DNA from: Candidatus Rhodobacter oscarellae
GTDB taxonomy: Bacteria > Pseudomonadota > Alphaproteobacteria > Rhodobacterales > Rhodobacteraceae
Length of the DNA: 64,000 bases
NCBI RefSeq assembly: GCF_001078595.1
Contig: NZ_LFTY01000001.1
Span: 862,031-926,030, forward strand
Direction of reading: 5' to 3'
Part shown: positions 55,104 through 63,883 of the stretch, in pieces
Position numbering within the stretch: the stretch's first letter is position 1
How the letters are laid out: the number at the start of each line of letters is the position of its first letter
Notes under the pieces: generated by a model
What the model was told of the DNA's origin: nothing
Database searches by the model: none
What the model saw: only the letters and a program-made list of their open reading frames with translations
Position numbers and translations under genes: made by a program

Positions 55104-56007
55104 TGGGTAGCTCTTCATTCTGCGCCGCTGAAATCACCCGGAGACCCTGAGCTTCCAGTTCCATAAATTTGGGATCGTTCGGCGGCAGGTCCGTCACCAG
55201 CAGATCCACCTGCCCCATATCGCAAATACGGTGCAAAGCGGGTTTCAGGAATTTCGTCTTGTCGGCCAGCACAATCACCCTCTGTGCGGCGTCCATCATG
55301 CGACGTGTCACCTGGGCCTCGTCCTCCTGAAAGGTGGACAAGCCATAGGTTGCGTCAATTGACGCGGCCCCCATGACAAAGGTGTCGAACCGCATCTGCC
55401 CCAGGCTCGATTCCACTAATGGGCCGGTCAGCGACATCGAATTGGGCCGGATACGCCCACCTGTCAGCATCACGGTGTGCCGCTTATGCGTCATCGCATT
55501 CTGCGCCACCAGAATCCCGTTGGTCATAACCGTCATCGCTGGCAGATCGGCCAAGGCACGGGCAAAGGCTTCGGCGGTAGATCCGTTGTCGATCAGCAGG
55601 CTTTGATCGCCGCTCACCTGAATGGCAGCCTGTCGCGCAATGCGCAATTTGGACTCAGAATTGACCTGCCGCCGGTCTGTCGTCAGAGGCTCCACAAAGC
55701 CCTGCGCGACCCCGCCTCGGGCCAATGCCAACGCGAAATCGATCCGAAACTCCGACAGGCCGGAATATCCGAAGGTCTGGCAAAACTTGATCAATGTCGG
55801 CTCTGACGTATTCAGCTCGGAACAGATTTCGCGGCTGGTATTGCGAATGAATTGCTCCGGTTTTTCAAGCGCATAGGACGCGATACCAGCCAGCTTAGGG
55901 CTCAGCTGATCGCGCTTACCGCCTATGGCGGCAAAGATATCCTGCGGTGGCTTCAAATCGGACATACTCGTCTCTGACATTGAGGTGCGCAAAAGAACTA
56001 CGGACAT
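55090..56007 (-). CDS. Chimeric regulator: RpiR-type HTH with DeoR-type sensor
   Basis: About 305 residues. The DNA-binding domain is not of DeoR type: LSPKLAGIASYALEKPEQF and TSREICSELNTSEPTLIKFCQTFGYSGLSEFR are the RpiR (HTH_6) helix-turn-helix. The rest, however, is the DeoR-family sugar-phosphate sensor: SLLIDNGSTAEAFARAL, TVMTNGILVAQNAM, VMLTGGRIRPNSMSLTGPLVE, DTFVMGAASID and VIVLADKTKFLKPAL. RpiR proteins normally carry a SIS domain instead. It is the first gene of the leftward operon and probably represses it and the divergent transporter, with a sugar phosphate as inducer. Start codons at 56040, 56007, 55980 and 55965 are all possible; AAAAGG precedes 56007. Confidence 0.85.
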   Translation of the reverse strand: MSVVLLRTSMSETSMSDLKPPQDIFAAIGGKRDQLSPKLAGIASYALEKPEQFIRNTSREICSELNTSEPTLIKFCQTFGYSGLSEFRIDFALALARGGVAQGFVEPLTTDRRQVNSESKLRIARQAAIQVSGDQSLLIDNGSTAEAFARALADLPAMTVMTNGILVAQNAMTHKRHTVMLTGGRIRPNSMSLTGPLVESSLGQMRFDTFVMGAASIDATYGLSTFQEDEAQVTRRMMDAAQRVIVLADKTKFLKPALHRICDMGQVDLLVTDLPPNDPKFMELEAQGLRVISAAQNEELPNARV

Positions 56008-56122
56008 GTGCCTTTTGTCAAACAAAAATTTAACTTGCATTTTTTAGCTGAAATAAAATAGCTTTACTCCTGAAGTTAGCTGCGCTCACCCTGCCAGCAG
56101 AGAGACCGAGGTTGTTCCGAAC

Positions 56123-56353
56123 ATGCTGCCTGAACCGCCATTGGAGATCTGTGCCGACAGCCCGGATGGGTTGGCTGCGGCAATTGCCGGAGGCGCGGAC
56201 CGGATTGAGCTGTGCAGCGCATTGCCGATGGGTGGCCTGACACCCAGGACCGGATTGATCGCCGCCGCGCAAGTACCGCGAGTGCGTAGGACACAGACCT
56301 CGATCACCACCGCGCTCAAGGATAGCATGATGTTTGGGATGGCCTGCGAATGA
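56123..56353 (+). pseudogene. cutC relic
   Basis: The first ~48 codons encode the N-terminus of a CutC-family protein ([25 protein letters not shown], then [13 protein letters not shown]), which in full is about 240 residues. After this the frame passes into unrelated sequence for about 25 codons and stops. Its TGA overlaps the next ATG as ATGA, so the relic still couples translation to the oxidoreductase gene. CutC genes are often found in amino-sugar operons; here the barrel enzyme has been deleted. Confidence 0.7.
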
Positions 56354-57516
56354 GGGTTGGGATCGTTGGTTTAGGCGACCGCATCGCCACGCTGGCCCCG
56401 GAGTTTGCCAAGGCGCAGCCCGCAATCGAATACACCGCCGTCGTCGATCCGTCTGATACGCGCCTGCCCGTGCTGACCGCCCTGGGCGCACAGCCGCAAC
56501 GCTATGACAACATTAACGATATGCTGGCCGGGCAACGCTTTGACCTGCTGATCATCGGCTCGCCCAACCATCTGCATCTGGAGCATCTGTCAGCCGCCCT
56601 GCGTTCCGACGTGCCGTATATCTTTACCGAAAAGCCGGTGGTGATTTCGGTGGATGAAACGCTGGAACTTGCCCGCCTGATTGCCGAGCATGACGGGGTC
56701 AAGCGAATGATGGTGGGCCTCGTGCTGCGCTATTCGCCGCTGTATCGGGCGCTGCGTTCGGCGCAAGCGGATGGGCATCTGGGTGAGATTATGTCCATCG
56801 AGGCATCCGAACATATCGCCCCCTATCACGGCAGCTTCTTCATGCGCGACTGGCGGCGGGACAGCAACATTTCGGGCGGCTTCATGCTTGAAAAATGCTG
56901 TCACGATCTGGACCTGTATCAGGGCCTCGTGGACGCGAGACCCACCAAGATCGCAAGCTTTGGTGGGCGCAAGAAATACCTGCCGCAACACCGCCCGGCA
57001 GAAGATCTCGCCTATTTGCAAGAGAAGGCCCCGCGCTGGCAGGGCATAAATGATGCGTTCTCCGGCGCTGGCGACCTGATCGATTATCAAACCGCGCTGG
57101 TGCAATACGAAAACGGTGCGTCGATGGCGTTCCACACCAACATGAACGTGCCTGACGAATTCCGCCGCTTTGCGGTGATCGGGCGCGATGGCATGGCTGA
57201 AGGCGATTTCATCCGCAACACCTTCCGCGTGACCCGGTCCGATGATGGCAGCCACCCAGTGGACCTCGCCAAAGTGGTTGAAGGCGGGGCCAGACATGAC
57301 GGGCATTATGGCGCGGATGGCGCAATGGCGCGGGATCTGATGGCGCATATGGCGGGGCATTTGCCGGACCTGCCGCTCAGTTGCATTGATGCGTTGGAGG
57401 CTGGCCTGACCGCCATGGCCATGGACGAAGCCATGCGCGATGAAAAGATCGTGGACATGGCCCCCACCTGGGCCGCCTTTGACGCGGCGTTGGGCATCGC
57501 GGAGGAGGCGGCGTGA
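56350..57516 (+). CDS. Gfo/Idh/MocA family oxidoreductase
   Basis: A 388-residue NAD(P)-dependent sugar oxidoreductase. The Rossmann motif is [13 protein letters not shown]; the segment [18 protein letters not shown] carries the catalytic EKP lysine, and [15 protein letters not shown] contains the histidine that usually serves as acid-base. The substrate is unknown, probably a sugar brought in by the adjoining ABC system. It overlaps the first permease gene by 4 bases, so the unit is oxidoreductase-permease-permease-binding protein-ATPase. Confidence 0.88.
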   Translation: MRVGIVGLGDRIATLAPEFAKAQPAIEYTAVVDPSDTRLPVLTALGAQPQRYDNINDMLAGQRFDLLIIGSPNHLHLEHLSAALRSDVPYIFTEKPVVISVDETLELARLIAEHDGVKRMMVGLVLRYSPLYRALRSAQADGHLGEIMSIEASEHIAPYHGSFFMRDWRRDSNISGGFMLEKCCHDLDLYQGLVDARPTKIASFGGRKKYLPQHRPAEDLAYLQEKAPRWQGINDAFSGAGDLIDYQTALVQYENGASMAFHTNMNVPDEFRRFAVIGRDGMAEGDFIRNTFRVTRSDDGSHPVDLAKVVEGGARHDGHYGADGAMARDLMAHMAGHLPDLPLSCIDALEAGLTAMAMDEAMRDEKIVDMAPTWAAFDAALGIAEEAA

Positions 57517-58397
57517 AACGCAAACTTGATGCCTTTCCCTATCTGCTATTGATCCCGGCGTTGGTGCTGACTGCAATCATCGTCGCCTGGCCGTTGATCG
57601 AAACATTCCGGCTGTCCTTCACCAACGCGTCGCTGCGTCCGGGCGAAAAGTATGTTGGCTTTGAGAACTACGTCGAGATTTTTGAGGATGATTTCTGGGA
57701 AGTCATCGCCCGCACCTTTGTGTGGATGTTCATCGGTGTCTCGCTCAAGATCATTATGGGGCTGATTGGGGCAACGCTGCTGAATGCGGCGCTGCCGGGC
57801 AAGGCGTTGTTCCGGTTGCTGGTGATGCCGCCCTGGATCGTGCCCGTCGCCATTGGCGTGTTCATGTGGACATGGCTCTATAACGGGCAATTCGGCATGA
57901 TCTCGGGCGTGGCGCAGCATATCGGGCTGCTGTCCGGACCGTTCGAGTTCTTGGCCTATAAGCAATCGTCGTTCATCGCGACCATCGTGACCGATGTGTG
58001 GGTCGGCACGCCTCTGGTCACGCTTTACATGCTGGCGGCAATGCAATCGGTGCCGCGGGAGCTTTACGAATCCGCCTGGACCGATGGGGCGGGACGATTG
58101 TATCGCTTCCGCCGGATCACCCTTCCGCTGATCACACCGGCCATTCTGACCATGGCGCTGCTGTCGGCGATCTGGACGTTCAATTCATTCGAAATCATCT
58201 GGATCCTGACCGAAGGTGGCCCGCGCGGCGCCACCACGACGATGATCATCGACACCTACAAAACCGCCATCAGCAGGTTCAAATTCGGTGAGGGGGCTGC
58301 GCGTGCGGTGATGATCCTGATCAGCATGTCAATCTTCATGGTCATCTATGTGATCATGATGGCGCGCACCGCGCGCAAGCTAGGGGCACAGGCATGA
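57513..58397 (+). CDS. ABC sugar transporter permease (MalF/UgpA type)
   Basis: A 294-residue inner-membrane permease of the CUT1 carbohydrate importers with six membrane segments (first: FPYLLLIPALVLTAIIVAWPLI). The EAA loop that docks the ATPase is ESAWTDGAGRLYRFRRITLPLITPAI near residue 190. It overlaps the oxidoreductase before it and the second permease after it by 4 bases each. Confidence 0.93.
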   Translation: MKRKLDAFPYLLLIPALVLTAIIVAWPLIETFRLSFTNASLRPGEKYVGFENYVEIFEDDFWEVIARTFVWMFIGVSLKIIMGLIGATLLNAALPGKALFRLLVMPPWIVPVAIGVFMWTWLYNGQFGMISGVAQHIGLLSGPFEFLAYKQSSFIATIVTDVWVGTPLVTLYMLAAMQSVPRELYESAWTDGAGRLYRFRRITLPLITPAILTMALLSAIWTFNSFEIIWILTEGGPRGATTTMIIDTYKTAISRFKFGEGAARAVMILISMSIFMVIYVIMMARTARKLGAQA

Positions 58398-59236
58398 TCA
58401 ACAAATACCGCTGGTACGAAAAGCTTGGGCTGTATGCCGCCGTTGCGGTGTTTCTGGCCTTTATCCTTGCCCCATTCCTCGAAGCGTTTCTGGTGTCGTT
58501 ACGTCCGTTGGAGGCCGTGTTTCGCTCACCTTACCGCATCATCACCGAGGATATGTCCTTCGCATCCTATTTTAACATCTGGGTCACCGTGCCGGGCCTG
58601 CCGCGTTACATCTTCAATTCGCTCCTGATCTCGACAGCTGCAACGCTGCTGGCGCTGGCCTGTATCATCCCGGCGGCCTACTCGGTCTCTCGCTTTAACT
58701 ATCGCGGGCGCGATCTGGTGTTGGGCGCGCTTTTGGGCGTCAACATGGTGGGGGCCACGGTGTTGATCATTCCGCTTTACAAGCTAATGCTGGGGTTGGG
58801 GCTGCTGAACACCTATTGGGCGATGATCATTCCCGGTGCGGCGTTTACGGTGCCCGTGGGTATTTTCCTGATGCGCAGCTATTTCATGCGCGTCCCCAAG
58901 GAACTTGAAGAGGCCGCTTATGTGGACGGTGCCTCGCGGCTCTATACGCTGTGGCGTGTCATCCTGCCCGTCGCGGCGCCTGGAATCGTCGTCGTGGCGG
59001 TCACCGTGTTCCTGAGCACCTATGCCCAGCAATTCCTGTTCGCGCTGACCTTTAACTCCAAGGACGAACTGCATCCGCTGCCGATCGGGCTCTTTGCGTT
59101 CTTTGGGCGTGAACGGGTGGTTTACAATGAGCTTATGGCCGCCAGCCTTGTGGGCATCCTGCCCGTGCTGATCGCCTATGTCTTCTTGCAGAAGTACATT
59201 GTCGCCGGGCTGACCGCCGGTGCGGTGAAGGAATAA
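58394..59236 (+). CDS. ABC sugar transporter permease (MalG/UgpE type)
   Basis: The second CUT1 permease, 280 residues and six membrane segments (first: LYAAVAVFLAFILAPFLEAFL). The EAA loop is EEAAYVDGASRLYTLWRVILPVAAPG. Together with the permease before it, it forms the translocation pore. It ends 24 bases before the binding-protein gene. Confidence 0.93.
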   Translation: MINKYRWYEKLGLYAAVAVFLAFILAPFLEAFLVSLRPLEAVFRSPYRIITEDMSFASYFNIWVTVPGLPRYIFNSLLISTAATLLALACIIPAAYSVSRFNYRGRDLVLGALLGVNMVGATVLIIPLYKLMLGLGLLNTYWAMIIPGAAFTVPVGIFLMRSYFMRVPKELEEAAYVDGASRLYTLWRVILPVAAPGIVVVAVTVFLSTYAQQFLFALTFNSKDELHPLPIGLFAFFGRERVVYNELMAASLVGILPVLIAYVFLQKYIVAGLTAGAVKE

Positions 59237-59260
59237 CGGTCAACAGAGGGAGTCAAAAAC

Positions 59261-60472
59261 GTGAGCATCAGAACTGTATTACTTGCCGGTGCTGCGGCGC
59301 TCGCAGTTGGACAAAGTGCCAGCGCGCAGACCGAGATCAGCTTTATCAACTGTGGCGCACCTGATGGTGTGACACCGGAAATGCAAAACAGCGATATCGC
59401 TGAATGGGAAGCGCTGAACCCAGACTATAAGGTGCTGCAAGAATATGTGCCTTGGGGCCAGTGCCAAGAAAAGGCGATCACGCTGGCGTCGGCCGGTGAT
59501 CCGGTTGGATTGGCCTATCTGGGCAGCCGCACCTTGCCGCAACTGGCGGATGCCGGGCTGATCGTGCCCGTTGAAATGTCAGAGGCCGAACAGAACAGCT
59601 ACGAACCTTCGGTGCTGTCGACCGTGAAATTCAACGGCGGCATCTGGGGCCTGCCGCGCGCCTTCTCGACCAAGGGCATCTTCTTCAACAAGGCCATCCT
59701 TGAAGAAGCCGGTTTGGACATGCCGAACGGTCCGCAAACCTGGGACGACATGATTGTCGCCGCCAAGGCCATCACGGAAAACACCGACGCCAAGGCGTTG
59801 GGCATCCCTGCCGCCTCGTTTGACAACACGATGCACGCCTTCCTGAACTTCATCTATTCGAACGGCGGCGAAGTCATCAACAGCGATGGCGAAGTGGTCT
59901 TTAACAGCCCAGAGGTCATCGAGACGTTCCAGTTCTACAAGGACATGGCCGCTTACGCTCAGGAAGGGCCAGTGGCCTATGACCGTGGCAAGCTCGAGCC
60001 GCTCTTCTCCGAAGGCAAAGTGGCGATGATCGTGCAGAGCTTTGGCTACCGCTCGCGGACGGGTGATGTGGATTACGGCATCACATGGATCCCCAAAGGC
60101 CCAAGCGGAGAGCACGCCACGCTATTGATCACCGACAGCCTTGCCGTGTTCAAAGGGTCGGGCGTGGAAGACGCGGCGATGTCGCTGGCCAAGTTCCTGA
60201 ACGAAACCGACCGTCAGGCGCGGTTTGACGATGTGGCGGGCTGGACCCCGGTGCGCGAAACCGACATCAGCCGCGCGCTTGTGAACAAGGATCCGAACTG
60301 GAAGTTCTACCTTGAATCCATCGCCGCCGGTGGCCCCGAACCGCAGGTCATCGACTATAACGCGCTTCAGGACGTGATGAACGAAGCCATTCAGGGCGTT
60401 ATCCTGGGCGAGCTGTCGCCTGAGGAAGCCGCCGCCGATGTGGCAAAAGAACTCGAAGATCTGGTGGAATAA
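59261..60472 (+). CDS. ABC transporter sugar-binding protein
   Basis: A 403-residue periplasmic binding protein (CUT1 / MalE-like) that delivers an oligosaccharide to the permeases. The start is GTG at 59261 with GAGGGAG upstream. Its signal peptide is MSIRTVLLAGAAALAVGQSASA, cleaved before QTEISF. PRAFSTKGIFFNKAILEEAGLDMP and EGKVAMIVQSFGYR are characteristic of the family. Because a cytoplasmic hexosaminidase is encoded across the divide, a short N-acetylhexosamine-containing sugar is the likely ligand. A strong hairpin follows the gene. Confidence 0.93.
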   Translation: MSIRTVLLAGAAALAVGQSASAQTEISFINCGAPDGVTPEMQNSDIAEWEALNPDYKVLQEYVPWGQCQEKAITLASAGDPVGLAYLGSRTLPQLADAGLIVPVEMSEAEQNSYEPSVLSTVKFNGGIWGLPRAFSTKGIFFNKAILEEAGLDMPNGPQTWDDMIVAAKAITENTDAKALGIPAASFDNTMHAFLNFIYSNGGEVINSDGEVVFNSPEVIETFQFYKDMAAYAQEGPVAYDRGKLEPLFSEGKVAMIVQSFGYRSRTGDVDYGITWIPKGPSGEHATLLITDSLAVFKGSGVEDAAMSLAKFLNETDRQARFDDVAGWTPVRETDISRALVNKDPNWKFYLESIAAGGPEPQVIDYNALQDVMNEAIQGVILGELSPEEAAADVAKELEDLVE

Positions 60473-60492
60473 TTCCACGATCTTGAGAAACG

Positions 60493-60516
60493 GGGCGGCG
60501 CTGTTCTGCGCCGCCC
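60493..60516 (+). terminator. Intra-operon hairpin after the binding-protein gene
   Basis: GGGCGGCGC (60493-60501) and GCGCCGCCC (60508-60516) form a perfect 9-base stem with a 6-base loop and no U-run. Placed between the binding-protein and ATPase genes, it probably stabilises the upstream message or partly terminates, so the binding protein is made in excess. Confidence 0.7.
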
Positions 60517-60539
60517 ATCATTAGGTTTCAGAGGCGTTA

Positions 60540-61661
60540 ATGGGACAACTCAAACTAACCGGCGTCAGCAAAAGCTTTGGGACCGATGAGGTGATCAAGC
60601 CCACGGATTTGACCATCGAAGAGGGTGAATTTGCGGTGTTCGTCGGTCCTTCGGGCTGCGGCAAATCCACGATGCTGCGTATGATCGCCGGCCTCGAAGA
60701 GGTGACATCCGGCACCATCGAAATCGACGGGCAGGTTGTAAATGACCTGCCGCCAGTGAAGCGCGGCATCTCGATGGTGTTCCAGTCCTACGCGCTCTAC
60801 CCCCATATGAGCGTCTTTGAGAATATCGCTTTCCCCCTGCGTGTCGCACGGACCAGCGCGTCTGAATTGGAGGACCGTGTGCAGCGCGCTGCCGAAATCC
60901 TGCAACTGACCGAACGCCTGCAACACCGGCCCGGAGAGCTTTCGGGCGGACAGCGACAGCGCGTGGCCATTGGCCGTGCGATTGTGCGCGAACCGCAGAT
61001 TTTCCTATTCGACGAACCCCTGTCCAATCTCGACGCGGCCCTGCGCGCAGACATGCGGGTGGAATTGTCACGGCTGCATGGCAAGCTTGGCAATACGATG
61101 ATCTATGTCACCCACGATCAGGTCGAAGCGATGACCATGGCGGACAAGATTGTCGTGTTGCGCGATGGCGCGATTGAACAGGTGGGATCACCGCTAGAGT
61201 TGTTCCATAGGCCTGCAAACCTCTTTGTGGCGGGCTTTATCGGCAGCCCCAACATGAACCTGCTGCCCTGCACCTGTAGCGAAGTCGCACCGACCCATGT
61301 CACGGTAACAACCGCCGATGGCACCTCGGTTACCGTGCCGGTGCCCGGCGAACATGTGTCACCTGGCGATAAACTGACGCTGGGCATTCGTCCTGACGAC
61401 CTTGACCACGACGCAGGCGCCGTCACGCTCCAATTTGTGCCCGAAGTGGTGGAACGGCTAGGCAACCAGACTGTCATCTACGGCGCCACCACGTCTGGTA
61501 GCTCTTTCTGCATGGTGGCCGATGGCACGGTGAACATCGCAACCGGCAAGGCGTTCGGCGCCCGCTTTGACGCTGCAAACGCCCATCTGTTCCGTGCCGA
61601 TGGGTCGTCTTTTGAGCGCACGGTCGATCCCGCGACCATGGCTGCGCCCGATGCTGTCTGA
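60540..61661 (+). CDS. ABC sugar transporter ATP-binding protein (UgpC/MsmK type)
   Basis: A 373-residue ATPase. Walker A is GPSGCGKST, the Q-loop FQSYALYPHMSVFEN, the signature LSGGQRQRVAIGRAI, Walker B IFLFDEPLSNLDAAL, and the switch histidine is in YVTHDQVEAMTMA. The C-terminal ~130 residues form the TOBE/OB domain that CUT1 ATPases use for regulation. It is the last gene of the rightward uptake unit; the transposase relic begins 41 bases later. Confidence 0.94.
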   Translation: MGQLKLTGVSKSFGTDEVIKPTDLTIEEGEFAVFVGPSGCGKSTMLRMIAGLEEVTSGTIEIDGQVVNDLPPVKRGISMVFQSYALYPHMSVFENIAFPLRVARTSASELEDRVQRAAEILQLTERLQHRPGELSGGQRQRVAIGRAIVREPQIFLFDEPLSNLDAALRADMRVELSRLHGKLGNTMIYVTHDQVEAMTMADKIVVLRDGAIEQVGSPLELFHRPANLFVAGFIGSPNMNLLPCTCSEVAPTHVTVTTADGTSVTVPVPGEHVSPGDKLTLGIRPDDLDHDAGAVTLQFVPEVVERLGNQTVIYGATTSGSSFCMVADGTVNIATGKAFGARFDAANAHLFRADGSSFERTVDPATMAAPDAV

Positions 61662-61702
61662 CCAATTCGAACCAGTCTCAGTTTGCCGTAGAGTACATGA
61701 AA

Positions 61703-62410
61703 TTACGCGGAACAAATCTGCCGCCACTCGGTGAGAGCAGCGGTTCGGTTGCGTTTGAAATTGGCGCGTGAGGAGAGCTGACGTTCAAGGTTGAAATGAC
61801 TTTGGATTGAAGAATGGATGGCGGTGAATTTTTTTAGTGATCGCATCCGCCGAAATCGAAGCATCGCTCGTTCCCTTCGTCGAAACGGGCGATGCGAATT
61901 CTTGGCCCGATGGTTCAACCAAGGTCCCGTCACCTGCCGCCGAGGATTACCCATACCCTTCATTGCAGCGCCAAATGAACGCAGCTTGTCCGTCACAATT
62001 ACCTCTGGTTTGCCGTATCGCTTCATTGATTTTCTGAGGAATTTCAATGCCGAACTGCGATCGCGGCGCTTGGTGACAAAGCTTCCCAGCACCTCGCCTT
62101 CGTGATCAACAGCCCGCCACAGATAATGCGTCTCGCCGTTGATCTTCACGAAAATCTCGTCGAGATGCCATTGCCAGTTCGAATGTGATCGCAACGGATT
62201 GATCCGATCCGTACGCATCTCAGATGCGAATATAGGTCCAAATCCATTCCACCAAAACCGGATCGATTCATGGCTAACATCGATGCCGCGCTCATGTAGC
62301 AGATCTTCAACATTGCGAAGCGGCAGTGGGAATCTGACCTAAGTCATAACCGCCAGGCGGATGATCTCAGGGCTGGTTTTGAAATAGCGAAATAGGGAAC
62401 GTTTTGTCAT
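61703..62410 (-). pseudogene. IS6-family transposase with in-frame stop
   Basis: From ATG at 62410 the leftward frame reads as an IS6/IS26-type transposase (TKRSLFRYFKTSPEIIRLAV), meets a TAG at about 62340, and continues in the same frame with VRFPLPLRNVEDLLHERG, HLDEIFVKINGETHYLWRAVDHEGEVL (first DDE aspartate) and VIVTDKLRSFGAAMK (second aspartate), to about residue 235. The total length equals a full transposase, so only the amber codon breaks it. I could not define the terminal repeats with certainty. Confidence 0.8.
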
Positions 62411-62478
62411 CTGGCGAAGCTACGGGGCCGCAACATCTGCCGCAACCGTGTTTCCTCTGACAAAACCTTTGATTTCAG

Positions 62479-62521
62479 TGGTGAGCCGTACAGGATTCGA
62501 ACCTGTGACCCACTGATTAAA
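62479..62521 (-). other. Attachment site: 3' fragment of a tRNA-Lys gene
   Basis: Read on the minus strand, these 43 bases are part of a tRNA 3' end: the last anticodon-loop bases TTTAATCAG, the T-arm with GGTTCGAATCC, the acceptor 3' strand and CCA. The anticodon side (TTTAATC) fits tRNA-Lys. The 5' half does not follow, so this is a duplicated target left by site-specific integration; the integrase gene starts 178 bases away. The intact tRNA should lie at the far end of the element, to the right of the window. Confidence 0.75.
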
Positions 62522-62698
62522 GGTCTTACAGTCTTACTTCCTTCGGAACTCTTTCACCTTCAATGTGTCGCATTATTTCCCCTAAAAACAGAAGCATAAT
62601 CGGATATTGGTGCATTGTGCTTCGATGTGCCCCTTCCGGTTTCGACGTTTTATGCTTACCTTGTGCTTACCCGGCGGGTAGCAGCAAGAACAGGCATC

Positions 62699-63859
62699 AT
62701 GGCGCATCGAAAACTTACCAAGAGCTTTGTGGACAAGCTGAACCCAGGTCCGGACCGTGATTTTTTGGTCTGGGATGCGGAGCTTCCGGGTTTTGGCTTG
62801 CGCGTCAAACCCAGCGGGGTCAAAAGCTATCTTGTCCAGTACCGAAACCGCGCGGATGGGCGTTCAAAGCGTAAGACACTTGGGCAGCACGGTCCCCTCA
62901 TGACCCTGCATCAAGCCAAAGAAATTGCGCGTGGCCTACTTGCGGACGTTGTCCGCGGTGCGGATCCCGTGGCGGATCACAAAGCACTGCGCGACGCCCC
63001 TCTCGTCAAGGACCTTGCAGTCAAATACTTGCAAGAACACGCACTGCCGAAGAAACGTGCTGGAAGCGTCAAAAACGACCGCTCTTATTTAGATCGGCAT
63101 ATCCTGCCTGTGCTCGGCAAAATGAAAGCTCGCGACGTGCGCCCCTCAGACATCCAAGCCCTACACAACCGGCTCAAGAAGACCCCCTATCAAGCCAACA
63201 GGGTTCTGGCCCTGCTGTCCAAAATCTTTTCTCTCTCCGTTCGCTGGGATATGCGTCCGGACAACCCGGCCCGTGGCATTGAGAAGTTCCAAGAAGAGAA
63301 GCGTCACCGCTGGCTTTCTGAAGCGGAATTGCTTCGCCTGACGCAGGCGCTTGATGCGCATCCGAATCAAACCGCCGCCGATGCCATTCGCCTGCAACTC
63401 TTGACGGGTGCACGGATTGGTGAGGTGCTGACGGCAACCTGGGAGGATTTCGAACTAGGGCAGGGGATATGGACCAAGCCCTCGCACCATACTAAGCAGA
63501 AGAGGACAGAACATCTGCCACTGTCAGGCGCCGCTCTGGACCTTCTGCAAAAGATCCGCGCAGAGCGCGGCACCTGCACTTTCCTCTTTGCCAACCCCAA
63601 GACCGAAGCCCCCTATAAGGACCTCAAACGGTTCTGGTCTGTCGTCACGACCGCCGCCAACCTGCAAGACTATCGCATCCACGACAACCGCCACACCTAC
63701 GCTTCGCATCTGGTCTCCAGCGGGATGAGCCTTGCCATCGTCGGGCGCCTGCTTGGGCACACCAACCCGCTGACAACTCACCGCTATGCCCACCTTGCAG
63801 ATAATCCCCTCCGTCAAGCGACGGAAATCATGGCGCAGAAGCTACCCTCGCCAACCTAA
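62699..63859 (+). CDS. Tyrosine site-specific integrase
   Basis: A 386-residue phage-type integrase of the P4/DUF4102 class, as commonly found in islands inserted in tRNA genes. The N-terminal arm-binding domain (KLTKSFVDKLNPGPDRDFLVWD, FGLRVKPSGVKSYLVQYRNR) is followed by a core-binding domain and the catalytic domain with arginine in GARIGEVLTATW, HDNRHTYASHL, and the nucleophilic tyrosine in HRYAHLADNP. I chose the ATG at 62699 because the family starts there; the open frame upstream is unrelated. Confidence 0.92.
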   Translation: MAHRKLTKSFVDKLNPGPDRDFLVWDAELPGFGLRVKPSGVKSYLVQYRNRADGRSKRKTLGQHGPLMTLHQAKEIARGLLADVVRGADPVADHKALRDAPLVKDLAVKYLQEHALPKKRAGSVKNDRSYLDRHILPVLGKMKARDVRPSDIQALHNRLKKTPYQANRVLALLSKIFSLSVRWDMRPDNPARGIEKFQEEKRHRWLSEAELLRLTQALDAHPNQTAADAIRLQLLTGARIGEVLTATWEDFELGQGIWTKPSHHTKQKRTEHLPLSGAALDLLQKIRAERGTCTFLFANPKTEAPYKDLKRFWSVVTTAANLQDYRIHDNRHTYASHLVSSGMSLAIVGRLLGHTNPLTTHRYAHLADNPLRQATEIMAQKLPSPT

Positions 63860-63883
63860 CCCAAATCTACAAGTCTCGGTCAA

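Noticed and set aside
62479-62521. A functional tRNA gene
   Set aside because: Only the 3' part is present; the D-arm, 5' acceptor strand and most of the anticodon arm are missing.
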